Notes: generated by a model from the sequence alone, not told the origin. Counted from the stretch's first letter, positions 8,879 through 18,025 are shown. The stretch is 64,000 nucleotides of DNA from CAXBNB01 sp040151475 (GCF_040151475.1 NZ_JBDKWG010000144.1:62001-126000); one strand, 5' to 3'. Program-made: numbers and translations.

Positions 8879-10384
8879 TTAGATTCCAAGCATTAGCCTA
8901 GCTGGGTCTTCCAATAATTCTTTAACCCTCACCAAGAAACTAACAGATTCTCTTCCATCTATGATCCTGTGATCGTAAGAAAGTGCTACATACATCATTG
9001 GCCTGATCACTACTTCACCATTGATAGCTACAGGTCTTTGTATGATGTTGTGCATGCCCAAAATAGCGGATTGTGGTGCATTGATAATAGGAGTAGAAAG
9101 CATAGAGCCAAACACCCCTCCATTTGTAATAGTGAATGTACCACCTTGCATTTCTTCTATGCTTAACTTGTTGTCCCTTGCTCTTGTAGCCAATCTAATG
9201 ATTTCTTTCTCTATTTGATCAAAAGACATTGACTCTGCATTTCTAACAACTGGTACTACCAATCCCTTTGGTGCTGATACAGCAATTGAAATGTCACAAT
9301 AGTCATTGTATATTATTTCGTTTTCATCAAGCATGGCATTCACTGCAGGCCATTCTTGTAATGCCTGACAGCAAGCCTTGGTGAAAAATGACATGAATCC
9401 TAAGCCTACTTCATATTTTTCTTTGAAAGCATCTTTGTACTTTTTCCTCAAATCCATGATCGGCTGCATATCTACCTCATTGAATGTAGTTAGCATGGCT
9501 GTTTCATTCTTCACGGAAACCAACCTACGTGCAACCGTTTTTCTAAGAGGGGAGAGCTTTTTTCTTCTTTGTTCTCTTCCAGCACCAAATAATGGCGTAG
9601 CACTTTCATCAGTGCTGGTGGTTTTAGGAGAAGAAGGAGTGCTTGCTTTTTGTGCAGAAATAGCATCTTCTTTGCTGATTCTTCCGCCTACACCTGATCC
9701 CTGTACTGCCGAGGCAGCAATTCCTTTTTCAGCCAATATTTTGGCTGCTGCCGGAGAAGGGTGACCTGCTGCATAATTTCCGGAATCAGAATCGGAAACT
9801 GGTTTTGGAGCTTCTACCGGAGTTGAAGTTGCCGGAGCAACATCAGTTACCTCAATAGTGCATATCAAAGCACCAATTTCTAACGTATCTCCTTCTTGTG
9901 CTACAATGTCGAGTTTTCCTGTTGCTTCTGCAGTCAATTCAAAAGTTGCTTTATCAGATTCTATTTCAGCTATCGGCTCATCCAACGTAACAATATCCCC
10001 ACTTTTCTTCATCCAATTGGAAATGGTAACCTCATTAATAGATTCTCCAACAGCAGGCACTTTCATTTCCAGTGTTTCTCCCGTAGATGCGCTGGCTTCA
10101 GAACTCTTTTTTTCTTCTGCTTTTTCCGCCTTTTTCTCAGACTTCACCACTTTGGTTTCATCAATTTCACAAAGTAATGTACCTATTTCTAAAGTATCAC
10201 CTTCTTCGGCCTTGTGGTGCAAAACCCCTGCCGATTCAGCATTCATTTCGAATGTAGCTTTATCGGATTCCAGTTCACATATCACCTCATCCATTTCTAC
10301 ATATTCGCCTTCTTTTTTCAGCCACTGTGATATAGTAACTTCTGTTATAGACTCACCGACTGCCGGTATTTTGATTTCGATCAT
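8879..10384 (-). CDS. sucB: 2-oxoglutarate dehydrogenase E2 (dihydrolipoyl succinyltransferase), two lipoyl domains
   Basis: Core of the 2-oxoglutarate dehydrogenase complex. It transfers succinyl from the lipoyl arm to CoA. Of its 501 residues, the first 80 are a lipoyl domain (ESDKATFEM, lipoyl Lys42). A second lipoyl domain follows at about 104-180 (ESDKATFEL, Lys145) after an Ala/Lys/Glu-rich linker. Next come an E3/E1-binding domain (SPAAAKILAEKGI...GVGGRISKED) and the acyltransferase domain ending YDHRIIDGRES (His472, Asp476). SucB proteins of proteobacteria have one lipoyl domain; two make this longer than usual. It is 40 nt downstream of sucA. lipA at 57.2-58.1 kb would supply the cofactor. 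Confidence 0.95.
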   Translation of the reverse strand: MIEIKIPAVGESITEVTISQWLKKEGEYVEMDEVICELESDKATFEMNAESAGVLHHKAEEGDTLEIGTLLCEIDETKVVKSEKKAEKAEEKKSSEASASTGETLEMKVPAVGESINEVTISNWMKKSGDIVTLDEPIAEIESDKATFELTAEATGKLDIVAQEGDTLEIGALICTIEVTDVAPATSTPVEAPKPVSDSDSGNYAAGHPSPAAAKILAEKGIAASAVQGSGVGGRISKEDAISAQKASTPSSPKTTSTDESATPLFGAGREQRRKKLSPLRKTVARRLVSVKNETAMLTTFNEVDMQPIMDLRKKYKDAFKEKYEVGLGFMSFFTKACCQALQEWPAVNAMLDENEIIYNDYCDISIAVSAPKGLVVPVVRNAESMSFDQIEKEIIRLATRARDNKLSIEEMQGGTFTITNGGVFGSMLSTPIINAPQSAILGMHNIIQRPVAINGEVVIRPMMYVALSYDHRIIDGRESVSFLVRVKELLEDPARLMLGI

Positions 10385-10424
10385 TTTCTTATTTTTTTAA
10401 TGTTTTTTGAGGTCTTTTTTAATA

Positions 10425-13151
10425 TTAGGCAAAAGCTTGATCAACAATATCTTGTTGCTCTTTGAGATGAACTTTTGCAAAACCTGTTGCTGGAGATGCC
10501 GCAGCTTTTCTGGAAATAACATCCTTTTTTACTTCACGGAAAACCCTCAAGATAAATGACCATGCACCCATATTTTCAGGCTCTTCCTGTACCCAAAGAA
10601 TTTCAGCATTTTTGTATTTTTTCAATTCAGTCATTACTTGTTTTTTAGGGAATGGGTGCAATTGCTCCAATCTAATGATTGCTATGTCTTTTCGTTTGTC
10701 CTGCTGTTGTCTTTCGAGCAAGTCAAAATACACCTTTCCGGTACAAAGCAATACTTTTTTCACCTTGCCGGCTGTTACATAATTATCTCCAATCACCTCT
10801 TGAAACCTTCCTGACGTAAATTCTTCAAGGTCAGATACCACTAGCGGATGCCTGAAAAGAGACTTTGGTGACATCACAATACATGGCATTCTGAATGGCA
10901 TGGCCAGTTGTCTCCTCATCATGTGAAATAAGTTAGACGGTTTGGTCATGTTTACAATGTACATGTTGTTTCCAGAAGCAAGTTGCAAATAGCGTTCTGG
11001 CCTGGCATTGGAATGCTCAGGCCCCTGGCCTTCATATCCATGTGGTAGCAACAATACAAGACCGTTCATTCTTCTCCATTTAGTATAGGAACAAGAAATA
11101 AACTGATCAATCATCACCTGAGCACCATTTGCAAAATCACCAAATTGTGCCTCCCAAATTACCAATGCATTAGGATTGGCCATAGCATACCCAAATTCGA
11201 ATCCCAATACACCATATTCGGAAAGTAGTGAATTAAAAATTCTAAACTTCTCCTGGCCCTCTTCTATATGATCTAAGCTATTGTAAGGTTCATTGGTATT
11301 GGAGTCTTTAAGAACAGCATGTCTATGAGAAAATGTTCCTCTCTGAGAATCCTGACCCGAAAGTCGTACAATTTTATTTTCTAAAAGAATAGACCCATAA
11401 GCTAAAAGTTCGGCAGCCGCCCAGTTTAGTTTTTTAGTATCAAAAAACATCTCCTTTCGTTGCTTAAGTACTTTTTCAATTTGCTTGATTGGCTTAAAGT
11501 CTTTAGGCTTTTTTATTAGCGCATTGGCTATTTTATCTATTGTCCCCTGAGAGATGCTGGTATCCGGGGATAATTCAAAATCTTCTGGTTTCGAAATTCT
11601 AAGCTCTTTCCATTCCTGTTCTACTTCCTGATACTCATAAGTCAATGAATGTTGCTTTACAAGATTCAATCTGTCTTGCAGCATATCCTTAAACTCTTTA
11701 TCCATTGATTCAGCAAGTCCCGCATCAACATCCCCACGTTCAATCAAAGACCTATTGTAAACTTCTCTCGGATTGGGGTGTTTGGATATAATATTGTATA
11801 ATGATGGCTGTGTGAATTTAGGTTCATCCGATTCATTGTGGCCATGCCTTCTGTAACATACCATATCCACAAAGATGTCTTTCTTGAATTTCTGTCTGTA
11901 TTCTACTGCTAGTTTGACACAGAAAACCACAGTTTCAGGATTGTCTCCATTTACATGGAGTACTGGTGCATCAATGATTTTAGCTATATCTGTACAGTAT
12001 ATACTAGACCTTGCATCAGCAAAATCTGTAGTAAATCCTACCTGATTGTTGATGACAAAGTGAATGGTACCACCTGTGGTATAACCATCCAATTTCGACA
12101 TTTGTGCCATTTCGTACACAATTCCCTGGCCTGCCGCTGCTCCGTCTCCATGTATGATTACAGGCAATATCTTGGTGTAGTCATTATTATATAACCTATC
12201 GGCTTTAGACCTCAAAAAACCTTCGACAACCGGATTGACTGCTTCTAAGTGAGATGGGTTAGGTGCCAGCTTAAGATTAACTCTTTTACCAGAAGGAGTT
12301 TCAACAATACTGGAATATCCCATGTGGTATTTAACATCACCATCTCCCATGGTTTGATCCGGCACTATTCCTCCTTCAAACTCATTAAATATCTGCTCAT
12401 AAGTTTTTCCCATGATATTGGCCAAAACATTAAGCCTGCCTCTATGAGCCATACCAATCATAACCTCCTCTACTCCTAAGTCTGCCCCTGTGTTGATAAT
12501 TGCGTCCAGTGCCGGAATAGTTGTTTCTCCCCCTTCGAGGGAAAATCTTTTCTGCCCTAGGTATTTAGTGTGAAGAAAGTTTTCAAAGACGACTGCTTCA
12601 TTCAGTTTAAAGAGAATCCTTTTCTTTTCTTCAAGTGAAGGGTTAAAGTTTAAGGCTTCAGATTCTGATTTAGTTTTAAACCATTCGAGTATTGACTGTC
12701 TCCTTATATACATGTACTCAAAACCCACGGATTTTTCGTAGATTGATTTTAAGGAATCAATTATCTTTCTCAAAGAAGCCCTTCCTATTCCAATCAGTTT
12801 TCCTACTTCAAATTCAGTGTCCAGATCTGCTTCTGTCAACCCAAAATCTTCTAAATCCAGAATAGCATACCTTTCTTTTCTTTCTCTTACCGGATTAGTT
12901 TTTGATCTAAGATGTGCTCTCGATCTATAAGCATGTATTAAATCCCGAACAAGAACTTCTTTTTCTGAATAGTTGCCTCCTGAAATTTGAGCAGGTTGTC
13001 CGTTCTCTCCGAATTTTGTTTGGGAAAACTCAAACCCTTCAAAAAACCTTTGCCATGAAAGATCAACCGATTCAGAATCTGACTTGTATGCTTCATACAT
13101 GTCTTCGATAACAGCACTATGCGCATTTGCTATATAACTATACTTGTCCAT
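10425..13151 (-). CDS. sucA: 2-oxoglutarate dehydrogenase E1 component
   Basis: Thiamine-diphosphate-dependent decarboxylase that opens the 2-oxoglutarate dehydrogenase reaction of the TCA cycle. The 908-residue length is normal. The N-terminal peripheral segment (YIANAHSAVIEDMYEAYKSD and SWQRFFEGFEF) is typical of the E1o family and binds the E2 core. TPP-binding and active-site features include GMAHRGRLNVLAN, HGDGAAAGQGIVYEM, CYRRHGHNESDEP, and the C-terminal transketolase part with WEAQFGDFANGAQVMIDQFI and LPHGYEGQGPEHSNAR. First gene of the operon sucA-sucB-S23-lpdA. Confidence 0.97.
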   Translation of the reverse strand: MDKYSYIANAHSAVIEDMYEAYKSDSESVDLSWQRFFEGFEFSQTKFGENGQPAQISGGNYSEKEVLVRDLIHAYRSRAHLRSKTNPVRERKERYAILDLEDFGLTEADLDTEFEVGKLIGIGRASLRKIIDSLKSIYEKSVGFEYMYIRRQSILEWFKTKSESEALNFNPSLEEKKRILFKLNEAVVFENFLHTKYLGQKRFSLEGGETTIPALDAIINTGADLGVEEVMIGMAHRGRLNVLANIMGKTYEQIFNEFEGGIVPDQTMGDGDVKYHMGYSSIVETPSGKRVNLKLAPNPSHLEAVNPVVEGFLRSKADRLYNNDYTKILPVIIHGDGAAAGQGIVYEMAQMSKLDGYTTGGTIHFVINNQVGFTTDFADARSSIYCTDIAKIIDAPVLHVNGDNPETVVFCVKLAVEYRQKFKKDIFVDMVCYRRHGHNESDEPKFTQPSLYNIISKHPNPREVYNRSLIERGDVDAGLAESMDKEFKDMLQDRLNLVKQHSLTYEYQEVEQEWKELRISKPEDFELSPDTSISQGTIDKIANALIKKPKDFKPIKQIEKVLKQRKEMFFDTKKLNWAAAELLAYGSILLENKIVRLSGQDSQRGTFSHRHAVLKDSNTNEPYNSLDHIEEGQEKFRIFNSLLSEYGVLGFEFGYAMANPNALVIWEAQFGDFANGAQVMIDQFISCSYTKWRRMNGLVLLLPHGYEGQGPEHSNARPERYLQLASGNNMYIVNMTKPSNLFHMMRRQLAMPFRMPCIVMSPKSLFRHPLVVSDLEEFTSGRFQEVIGDNYVTAGKVKKVLLCTGKVYFDLLERQQQDKRKDIAIIRLEQLHPFPKKQVMTELKKYKNAEILWVQEEPENMGAWSFILRVFREVKKDVISRKAAASPATGFAKVHLKEQQDIVDQAFA

Positions 13152-13179
13152 TGAGGAAATATGTTGAATAATTAGAAAG

Positions 13180-13187
13180 CAAATATA
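13180..13187 (-). promoter_or_regulatory. Putative -7 promoter element for the sucA operon
   Basis: On the minus strand this reads TATATTTG, an exact TAnnTTTG match, 28 bases before the sucA ATG. An A/T-rich TTTAT lies at roughly -33 spacing. Farther upstream there is a short inverted repeat AATCGT-GTAA-ACGATT near 13220, possibly an operator. Confidence 0.45.
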
Positions 13188-13335
13188 TGATAATACTTCT
13201 TAATTATAAAACCCTATAATCGTGTAAACGATTTATTTTGAATTTATTCAATTTAGGCTTGTTATAAGCAATTAATTACCACACAATCATATTGATGTAA
13301 ACAACTAAGCTTTGTTAATGATACCGTTATTAAGC

Positions 13336-14400
13336 CTAAGGTTTTCCTTTTCCCATAAAAAAATCGGGAAGAGCTTCTTTTTCATTTTTGCCTAATACCT
13401 TGATCAGGAAAAAAGATTTCAAGAAACCATAGCCATAGCCATAGAGCTGAATGAATGAAGCGAATACTGCTTTGATGGAAATGAAAAGAGACTTGGTTTT
13501 TAACAAGGAGTCAAAGAGAATTAAAACCACAAAAAACAATAAAGGCGTTAACACCCATGCACTAAGGACAAATGCCCCTAATATCAAAGCTACACTCCCC
13601 AATAAAAATAAAGACGGCAGGTAAAACACAAGGCCTTTTTTTTCAGGATGCCACTTGTTGAGGATTACACGCACTACGCCAAACTTATACACTTGCTTGA
13701 CGTATTTTCCGAAATCAATCCTGCGCTTGTGATATACATAAGCTTCTCGAATCAGTCCGACTTTAAACCCGGCATCCATTATTCGGTAACTTAAATCCGG
13801 ATCTTCTCCGGGGTGGATGTTGCTAAAACCACCAACCTTTAGATACACTTCTTTGGAAAAACCCATATTGAAGCTACGGGGCTGAAATTTATCCAATTGC
13901 TTTTTGCCCCCACGGATTCCACCAGTTGTGAAAAATGAGGTCATGGCATAATTGATGGCCTTTTGTGTATCGGAAAAAGACTCGTGCGCTCTGTCCGGAC
14001 CACCGAAAGCATCAAGGTTTCTTCTCTGAAGCTGGCCATCGAGATTTTGGAGGTAATCTTCAGGCAACACACAGTCAGAATCAAAGAACAGAAAGTAATC
14101 ACCTGTTGCCTGTTTCATCCCAAAATTTCTGCTGTCACCGGGCCCAGTGTTTTTTTTGAAAAAGTATTTTATTTCTACACAGCCAGCATACTGCTCTATC
14201 AAATGTTCACTTTTCTGATCAGAGCCATCTTCCACCAACAGAAGCTCAAAATCTTTAAACCTTTGTTTCGCCAAACTATCCAGCAATTCTGCTGTTTCTT
14301 CAGGACGATTGAAAACGGGAACTATTATCGAGTATTTACGCAATGGTTTTTTATGGCTTGGGAATGTTGAATGTACAAACGACGTTGCATTATTTAACAA
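13336..14400 (-). CDS. Family 2 glycosyltransferase with C-terminal membrane segments
   Basis: A 354-residue GT-A fold transferase. N-terminal YSIIVPVFNRPEETAELLDS and LLLVEDGS bind the nucleotide sugar. FFDSDCVLP carries the metal-binding DxD-like motif, and GEDPDLSYR the ED acceptor-side motif. Two hydrophobic spans near residues 265-310 (VFYLPSLFLLGSVALILGAF and following) anchor it to the inner membrane. The start is a TTG preceded by GAGGTGAC, a strong Shine-Dalgarno-like site; no ATG exists before the conserved region. It would act in surface polysaccharide or glycolipid synthesis. It lies 26 nt after the ASCH gene. Confidence 0.9.
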   Translation of the reverse strand: MLNNATSFVHSTFPSHKKPLRKYSIIVPVFNRPEETAELLDSLAKQRFKDFELLLVEDGSDQKSEHLIEQYAGCVEIKYFFKKNTGPGDSRNFGMKQATGDYFLFFDSDCVLPEDYLQNLDGQLQRRNLDAFGGPDRAHESFSDTQKAINYAMTSFFTTGGIRGGKKQLDKFQPRSFNMGFSKEVYLKVGGFSNIHPGEDPDLSYRIMDAGFKVGLIREAYVYHKRRIDFGKYVKQVYKFGVVRVILNKWHPEKKGLVFYLPSLFLLGSVALILGAFVLSAWVLTPLLFFVVLILFDSLLKTKSLFISIKAVFASFIQLYGYGYGFLKSFFLIKVLGKNEKEALPDFFMGKGKP

Positions 14401-14426
14401 AATGTGTCACCTCTTTTGGTAGGCAT

Positions 14427-14801
14427 TTATACTAAATACTTAAAAGACTGAGGAGCTGTAAAATTAGCATACTGTTCTTTCGGATTAATTGGCTCTTTGT
14501 ACAAAACAGGATTATCAACTTCTATAGCAAAAGCCAAGTCTCTTCCATCATAATACTCGTTGAAGAAATTTTCGTCAATACCTGAAAATCTTTTTGTTTT
14601 ATGCCAAATAGATTCAGGAGAATCTTGATGGATATGTTTGATAGAAAACTCACCGATAATCCTTCCTACTGGCATTGTTGAATAAACTACAACTGTATGT
14701 ACTTCAAGGTTTTTAAATACCCTTTTTCTGAATTCAAATTTTTTCTCTCCTGAGAAAATCTTATTTGCGTATTCTGGTTTTATAGATAATAATACCTTCA
14801 T
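14427..14801 (-). CDS. ASCH/PUA-like domain protein
   Basis: About 124 residues. The start MKVLLSIKPEYANKIFSGEK followed by KFEFRKR is the typical ASCH opening (S-I-K-P-xx-A-xx-I-xx-G-xK-xx-E-xRK), and VVVYSTMPVGRIIGEF is the next conserved strand pair. ASCH domains are PUA-like folds thought to bind RNA or modified nucleotides. I chose the ATG at 14801, 4 nt after the stop of the upstream PIN-GNAT gene, over an ATG at 14825 that would overlap it and add MHTAEDRK. Last member of a tight cassette whose large fusion protein carries a similar C-terminal domain. Specific function unknown. Confidence 0.85.
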   Translation of the reverse strand: MKVLLSIKPEYANKIFSGEKKFEFRKRVFKNLEVHTVVVYSTMPVGRIIGEFSIKHIHQDSPESIWHKTKRFSGIDENFFNEYYDGRDLAFAIEVDNPVLYKEPINPKEQYANFTAPQSFKYLV

Positions 14802-14805
14802 TTTC

Positions 14806-16329
14806 CTATCTTCTGCTGTATGCAAAGTTAATTAAATCATTAAACTGTTCGTTGGTCAATTTAGCAAATCCCTTAGGTAAGCTCATTGGGTCAGCAAATA
14901 TTTTTAAATCTATTAAATTCTTTAATGTTGGCTTTGGTGTTGGTAATGAATGTGCGTAAAGAAAGTTTATGACAAAGGGTTTGTATTTAGGAAATTTGTC
15001 CCACCATTTTGTTTTTAAATCATCTTTTGAAATCATTGTCCTCCTGTTACAGCTATTGAAGAAATCATCAAAATCTTTGAAGTTGTTTTTTATGCTCTCA
15101 ACAATACAGATTGTTGTTACAGTACTTGAAAATATTTTGGGCTTTGTTTCACCAATTCTGTATATGATAACAATGTCACCGGATTTTAAATTTCTGTCTG
15201 GTGAGTGTGATATATAAACCTTACTAATTCGATTCCTATGAGGTTCATTCTCGGTATATTTCGCTTTATCCTCTTTTGTGTTAATACTGTCAGGAAACAA
15301 TTCTGTATGATATTGTGGCTCAATTCTAATCAAATACTTATCAGTTTGTCTTGAAAAGAATGGAAAAGAAAGTTTTGGTTTTTCAATATTTACAGGAAGA
15401 TTTTTATTAAACTCTCTTATATAGACAAGCTCCTCACCGTTCTGAGTTGTTTTAATGCCATGTTTAGTAAACCCCCAGTCTTCAAGCATTTCGATTAGTT
15501 GTTCCTGTTCTGGTCGTTTGTCAAAAATTGTAACATAGATTTCTTCAACCTTAAAAAGTAAAGCATTGTCAAATATGGTTTTCAGAAACCGTTCTCCAAT
15601 TTTGTAACCATTACCAGTTACTTTCAGAGTCCCGATTTTTAGTCGTTTTTTAGGTTTAAAGACAGGGGTTATCTCAGAATAACTTTCTTCTCCAGCCTTT
15701 TCAATTTTTATGAAAAGGAAAGCTATTAGTTGATTGTCGCTGTAACATACATAACAAGGCTCTTCTGCTTTACTGTTAAACCATTTGTCGAACTCTGTAT
15801 AGTCGTTTCTAAAACTGTCAAAAAAACTGTCTTGCAAATTAACCTCCGCAAAGTCAACTTTTTTTACCGCTAAAACTTTATGCTTTAATAATTCTGGATT
15901 TTCAGCTGTTACTTTCTCTAAGAAGGTTTGAATACGAAAAACTTTATCACTTATTCCTAAGAGTTTTGCTTTGGTGTGTATTTTCTTGTCTTCTGAAATT
16001 AGCAAATCAACTCGATTTTCAAAAACTTCATTTAAAATTTGTGTGTCATTAAGGTCGTTTTGTAAGTTATCAACTTGCTGGCTTACCTGTTTAATAATAT
16101 CACTTAAAGGTGCTTGATATTTCAATTGATTGTAACTCTCAATTTTAATATTCATTGTCTTTAAGGCGTTTTGGTCTTTATACCTATTCAACTCCTCAAC
16201 CGTCAATGGATGAATATATTTTTCGAATTTAAGTTTGTCAAGCCAATTGAAAAGCAGCCCAATGTCAAGGTTGTAAGCCTTATTAGCTTCCCGATGGATA
16301 ATAATATTGGTGTCGAGTAGTACTTTCAT
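14806..16329 (-). CDS. PIN nuclease - GNAT acetyltransferase - PUA/ASCH-like fusion protein
   Basis: A 507-residue three-part protein. Residues 1-140 look like a PIN RNase: LLDTNIIIHRE (Asp6), VEELNRY (Glu45/46), NDTQIL (Asp95) and ISEDKKIHTKAK (Asp114) supply the usual acidic set. Residues about 165-305 look like a GNAT N-acetyltransferase, with the acetyl-CoA loop VTGNGYKIGERFLKTIF and the family-type LEDWGFTKHG. Residues about 330-480 contain SGDIVIIYRIGE and VTTICIVESI, resembling a PUA/EVE/ASCH fold. PIN proteins are often toxins or RNA-processing enzymes. Coupling to an acetyltransferase and RNA-reader fold suggests an RNA-targeted process, which is inference. It overlaps the upstream gene by ATGA. 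Confidence 0.75.
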   Translation of the reverse strand: MKVLLDTNIIIHREANKAYNLDIGLLFNWLDKLKFEKYIHPLTVEELNRYKDQNALKTMNIKIESYNQLKYQAPLSDIIKQVSQQVDNLQNDLNDTQILNEVFENRVDLLISEDKKIHTKAKLLGISDKVFRIQTFLEKVTAENPELLKHKVLAVKKVDFAEVNLQDSFFDSFRNDYTEFDKWFNSKAEEPCYVCYSDNQLIAFLFIKIEKAGEESYSEITPVFKPKKRLKIGTLKVTGNGYKIGERFLKTIFDNALLFKVEEIYVTIFDKRPEQEQLIEMLEDWGFTKHGIKTTQNGEELVYIREFNKNLPVNIEKPKLSFPFFSRQTDKYLIRIEPQYHTELFPDSINTKEDKAKYTENEPHRNRISKVYISHSPDRNLKSGDIVIIYRIGETKPKIFSSTVTTICIVESIKNNFKDFDDFFNSCNRRTMISKDDLKTKWWDKFPKYKPFVINFLYAHSLPTPKPTLKNLIDLKIFADPMSLPKGFAKLTNEQFNDLINFAYSRR

Positions 16330-17393
16330 TGTTTTTTAATTGGAAGAAATGAAACAATCCAATTGACCCCTTTTCTGAAAGCAATGGAAAGACTAGGGTA
16401 GAAGAAATAAAGCAGAACAGATAAAGCCAAAATGACCGCCAGATAAAATTCAATCGGAGGATAATTAATCATATCTCGCATTGGCACCTCAGAGGGTATC
16501 TCATTTCGGATAGCAGGCAAAGCAAATAAAAACCCGCAAATAATATTGATTAATATGGCCACAGCAAATTGACTGGCTCCAATTCTCTCTTTTGTGTAAA
16601 TAGAAAAGAAGGAATAACTCTCCGAACCACTTTTCTTGCTGAATATTACAATTAGTTCATCTCTTTTCAGCCTTTTGTCATCGAGATAATTTTTGAATGG
16701 CTCAAATTCTAATGCTCTAACATTTTGCAGATGCTCTGATTCAAAAAACGTGATGTTGTAATTATTTGGAACAATATGAAAACAAAAGCAGGTCTCGATT
16801 GCACAAGGAAAATTACTCTTAAATTCGGTCAAAAGAGAATTGGGAATATTCCTCTCCTCATTAACCTTTAAATCAAAAATGATTGTTGATTTCCCGATAC
16901 CTTTTTTCTTTGTTGATATTGTTTTGGCCTTAGGCTCAACACCGATCCTAATGTACAAATTGGTCTCTGCATCAGCCTTGGATCTGTAATCACTCAACTC
17001 TAAGTCCAGGAGAATTTTATGGTGTTCGAAATCAGAAGTTATATTTGGTGGTATAAGACAAAGTTTTTGTCTCCCGCTAAAATCATGAATTACTCCTCGA
17101 GTGTTTTGCCCTCCATCAAAAGAACTGGTATTTGATACTGAGTCATTAAATATAAACCTACTGTTATCCGAACTTTTTAGTTTGTCGTAGAAATCTTTGG
17201 TGACACACCCTTTTTCAAACCAAGGAATATATAGCTCCAAAGTCAATTCATCATGGTCTTTAAGACTGCTAGATTTTACTTCTATTCCAAATTCAACTAG
17301 TGAAGTATTATTATTGAATTCCCATGTGCATATATGAAATCTTTTTATTTCAATGGATTTGGAATGGGATCTTAAAAAGAATGAATTATCCAT
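16326..17393 (-). CDS. Unrecognised protein with C-terminal double membrane anchor
   Basis: A 355-residue protein I do not recognise. Residues 1 to about 270 are soluble and beta-rich by appearance, with no signal peptide. Two hydrophobic segments follow: ASQFAVAILINIICGFLFAL near 277-297 and IEFYLAVILALSVLLYFFYP near 317-336, then a short basic tail. The topology would place the large N-terminal domain in the cytoplasm, tethered to the inner membrane. It starts directly after the kinase stop (TAAATG) and its stop overlaps the PIN-GNAT start (ATGA), so it is translationally coupled to both. It could be a membrane effector or anchor for the cassette, by inference from context only. Confidence 0.6.
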   Translation of the reverse strand: MDNSFFLRSHSKSIEIKRFHICTWEFNNNTSLVEFGIEVKSSSLKDHDELTLELYIPWFEKGCVTKDFYDKLKSSDNSRFIFNDSVSNTSSFDGGQNTRGVIHDFSGRQKLCLIPPNITSDFEHHKILLDLELSDYRSKADAETNLYIRIGVEPKAKTISTKKKGIGKSTIIFDLKVNEERNIPNSLLTEFKSNFPCAIETCFCFHIVPNNYNITFFESEHLQNVRALEFEPFKNYLDDKRLKRDELIVIFSKKSGSESYSFFSIYTKERIGASQFAVAILINIICGFLFALPAIRNEIPSEVPMRDMINYPPIEFYLAVILALSVLLYFFYPSLSIAFRKGVNWIVSFLPIKKQ

Positions 17394-17915
17394 TTATTTG
17401 AGATTAGAAATTAGATTAATAAGTTTACTGTAATCCCCATCTTTTATTTCAAAAAACGGAACCGTGAGCTTCAATGCTATTTCTCGGGCATATTCTTTTT
17501 CAGAGTTTTGCATATTCTTTAAAACATGAAAGTCATAGGCTTTGCTATCTCTCTTTTCTAATCGTTCTTTAATTAAATTAATCTCAGTCGTGACGACTGA
17601 AATTAATTTGGGTGCAATATTCTTGAACGTTTCAATTGGTACATTTTCAACCTCACCTTCTGAGTTGAATAAGCAAAAATGGCCATCTAATAAATAGTCT
17701 TTATTCTTTTTTAACGTCTTCCTTAGTCCTGTTATCAGTCTGTCTTGTGTATTCTGGATATTCACGACTTTTTTATTGTCAGGTTTGCTTATTTCATCCC
17801 ACCTTAAAATTTCACTCGCAGTTATATGTACAAAATTCGTTTGCTCACAAATTTTGTCGCAAATAGTGCCTTTTCCAACACCATGAATGCCTCCTATAAA
17901 GACTAAATTACTCAA
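17394..17915 (-). CDS. P-loop nucleoside/nucleotide kinase-like protein
   Basis: A 173-residue P-loop protein with Walker A GGIHGVGKGTIC at residues about 8-19, a lid-like Arg/Lys stretch (LIKERLEKRDSK) and LLDGHFCLF as the likely Walker B/substrate strand. The layout resembles adenylate-kinase-like small kinases (AAA_17/AAA_18/AAA_33 type). The substrate cannot be read from the sequence. It is the first gene of the cassette kinase, membrane protein, PIN-GNAT fusion, ASCH. The junction to the next gene is zero bases, and a TAnnTTTG motif lies about 110 bases upstream. Confidence 0.75.
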   Translation of the reverse strand: MSNLVFIGGIHGVGKGTICDKICEQTNFVHITASEILRWDEISKPDNKKVVNIQNTQDRLITGLRKTLKKNKDYLLDGHFCLFNSEGEVENVPIETFKNIAPKLISVVTTEINLIKERLEKRDSKAYDFHVLKNMQNSEKEYAREIALKLTVPFFEIKDGDYSKLINLISNLK

Positions 17916-18025
17916 AATAGTTGTTGTCGAACAAAAAGAACATTGGTTACTCTTGAAAACTCTACTTCACTTAATAAGTAAAATTGTTTGATGGTTTTGC
18001 TGTGATCTTCATAAAACCATAAAAC

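Noticed and set aside
9858..10400. 180-residue ORF antisense to sucB
   Set aside because: Antisense of the repeated lipoyl domains, so it has a pseudo-repeat that could look like a gene. sucB is certain.
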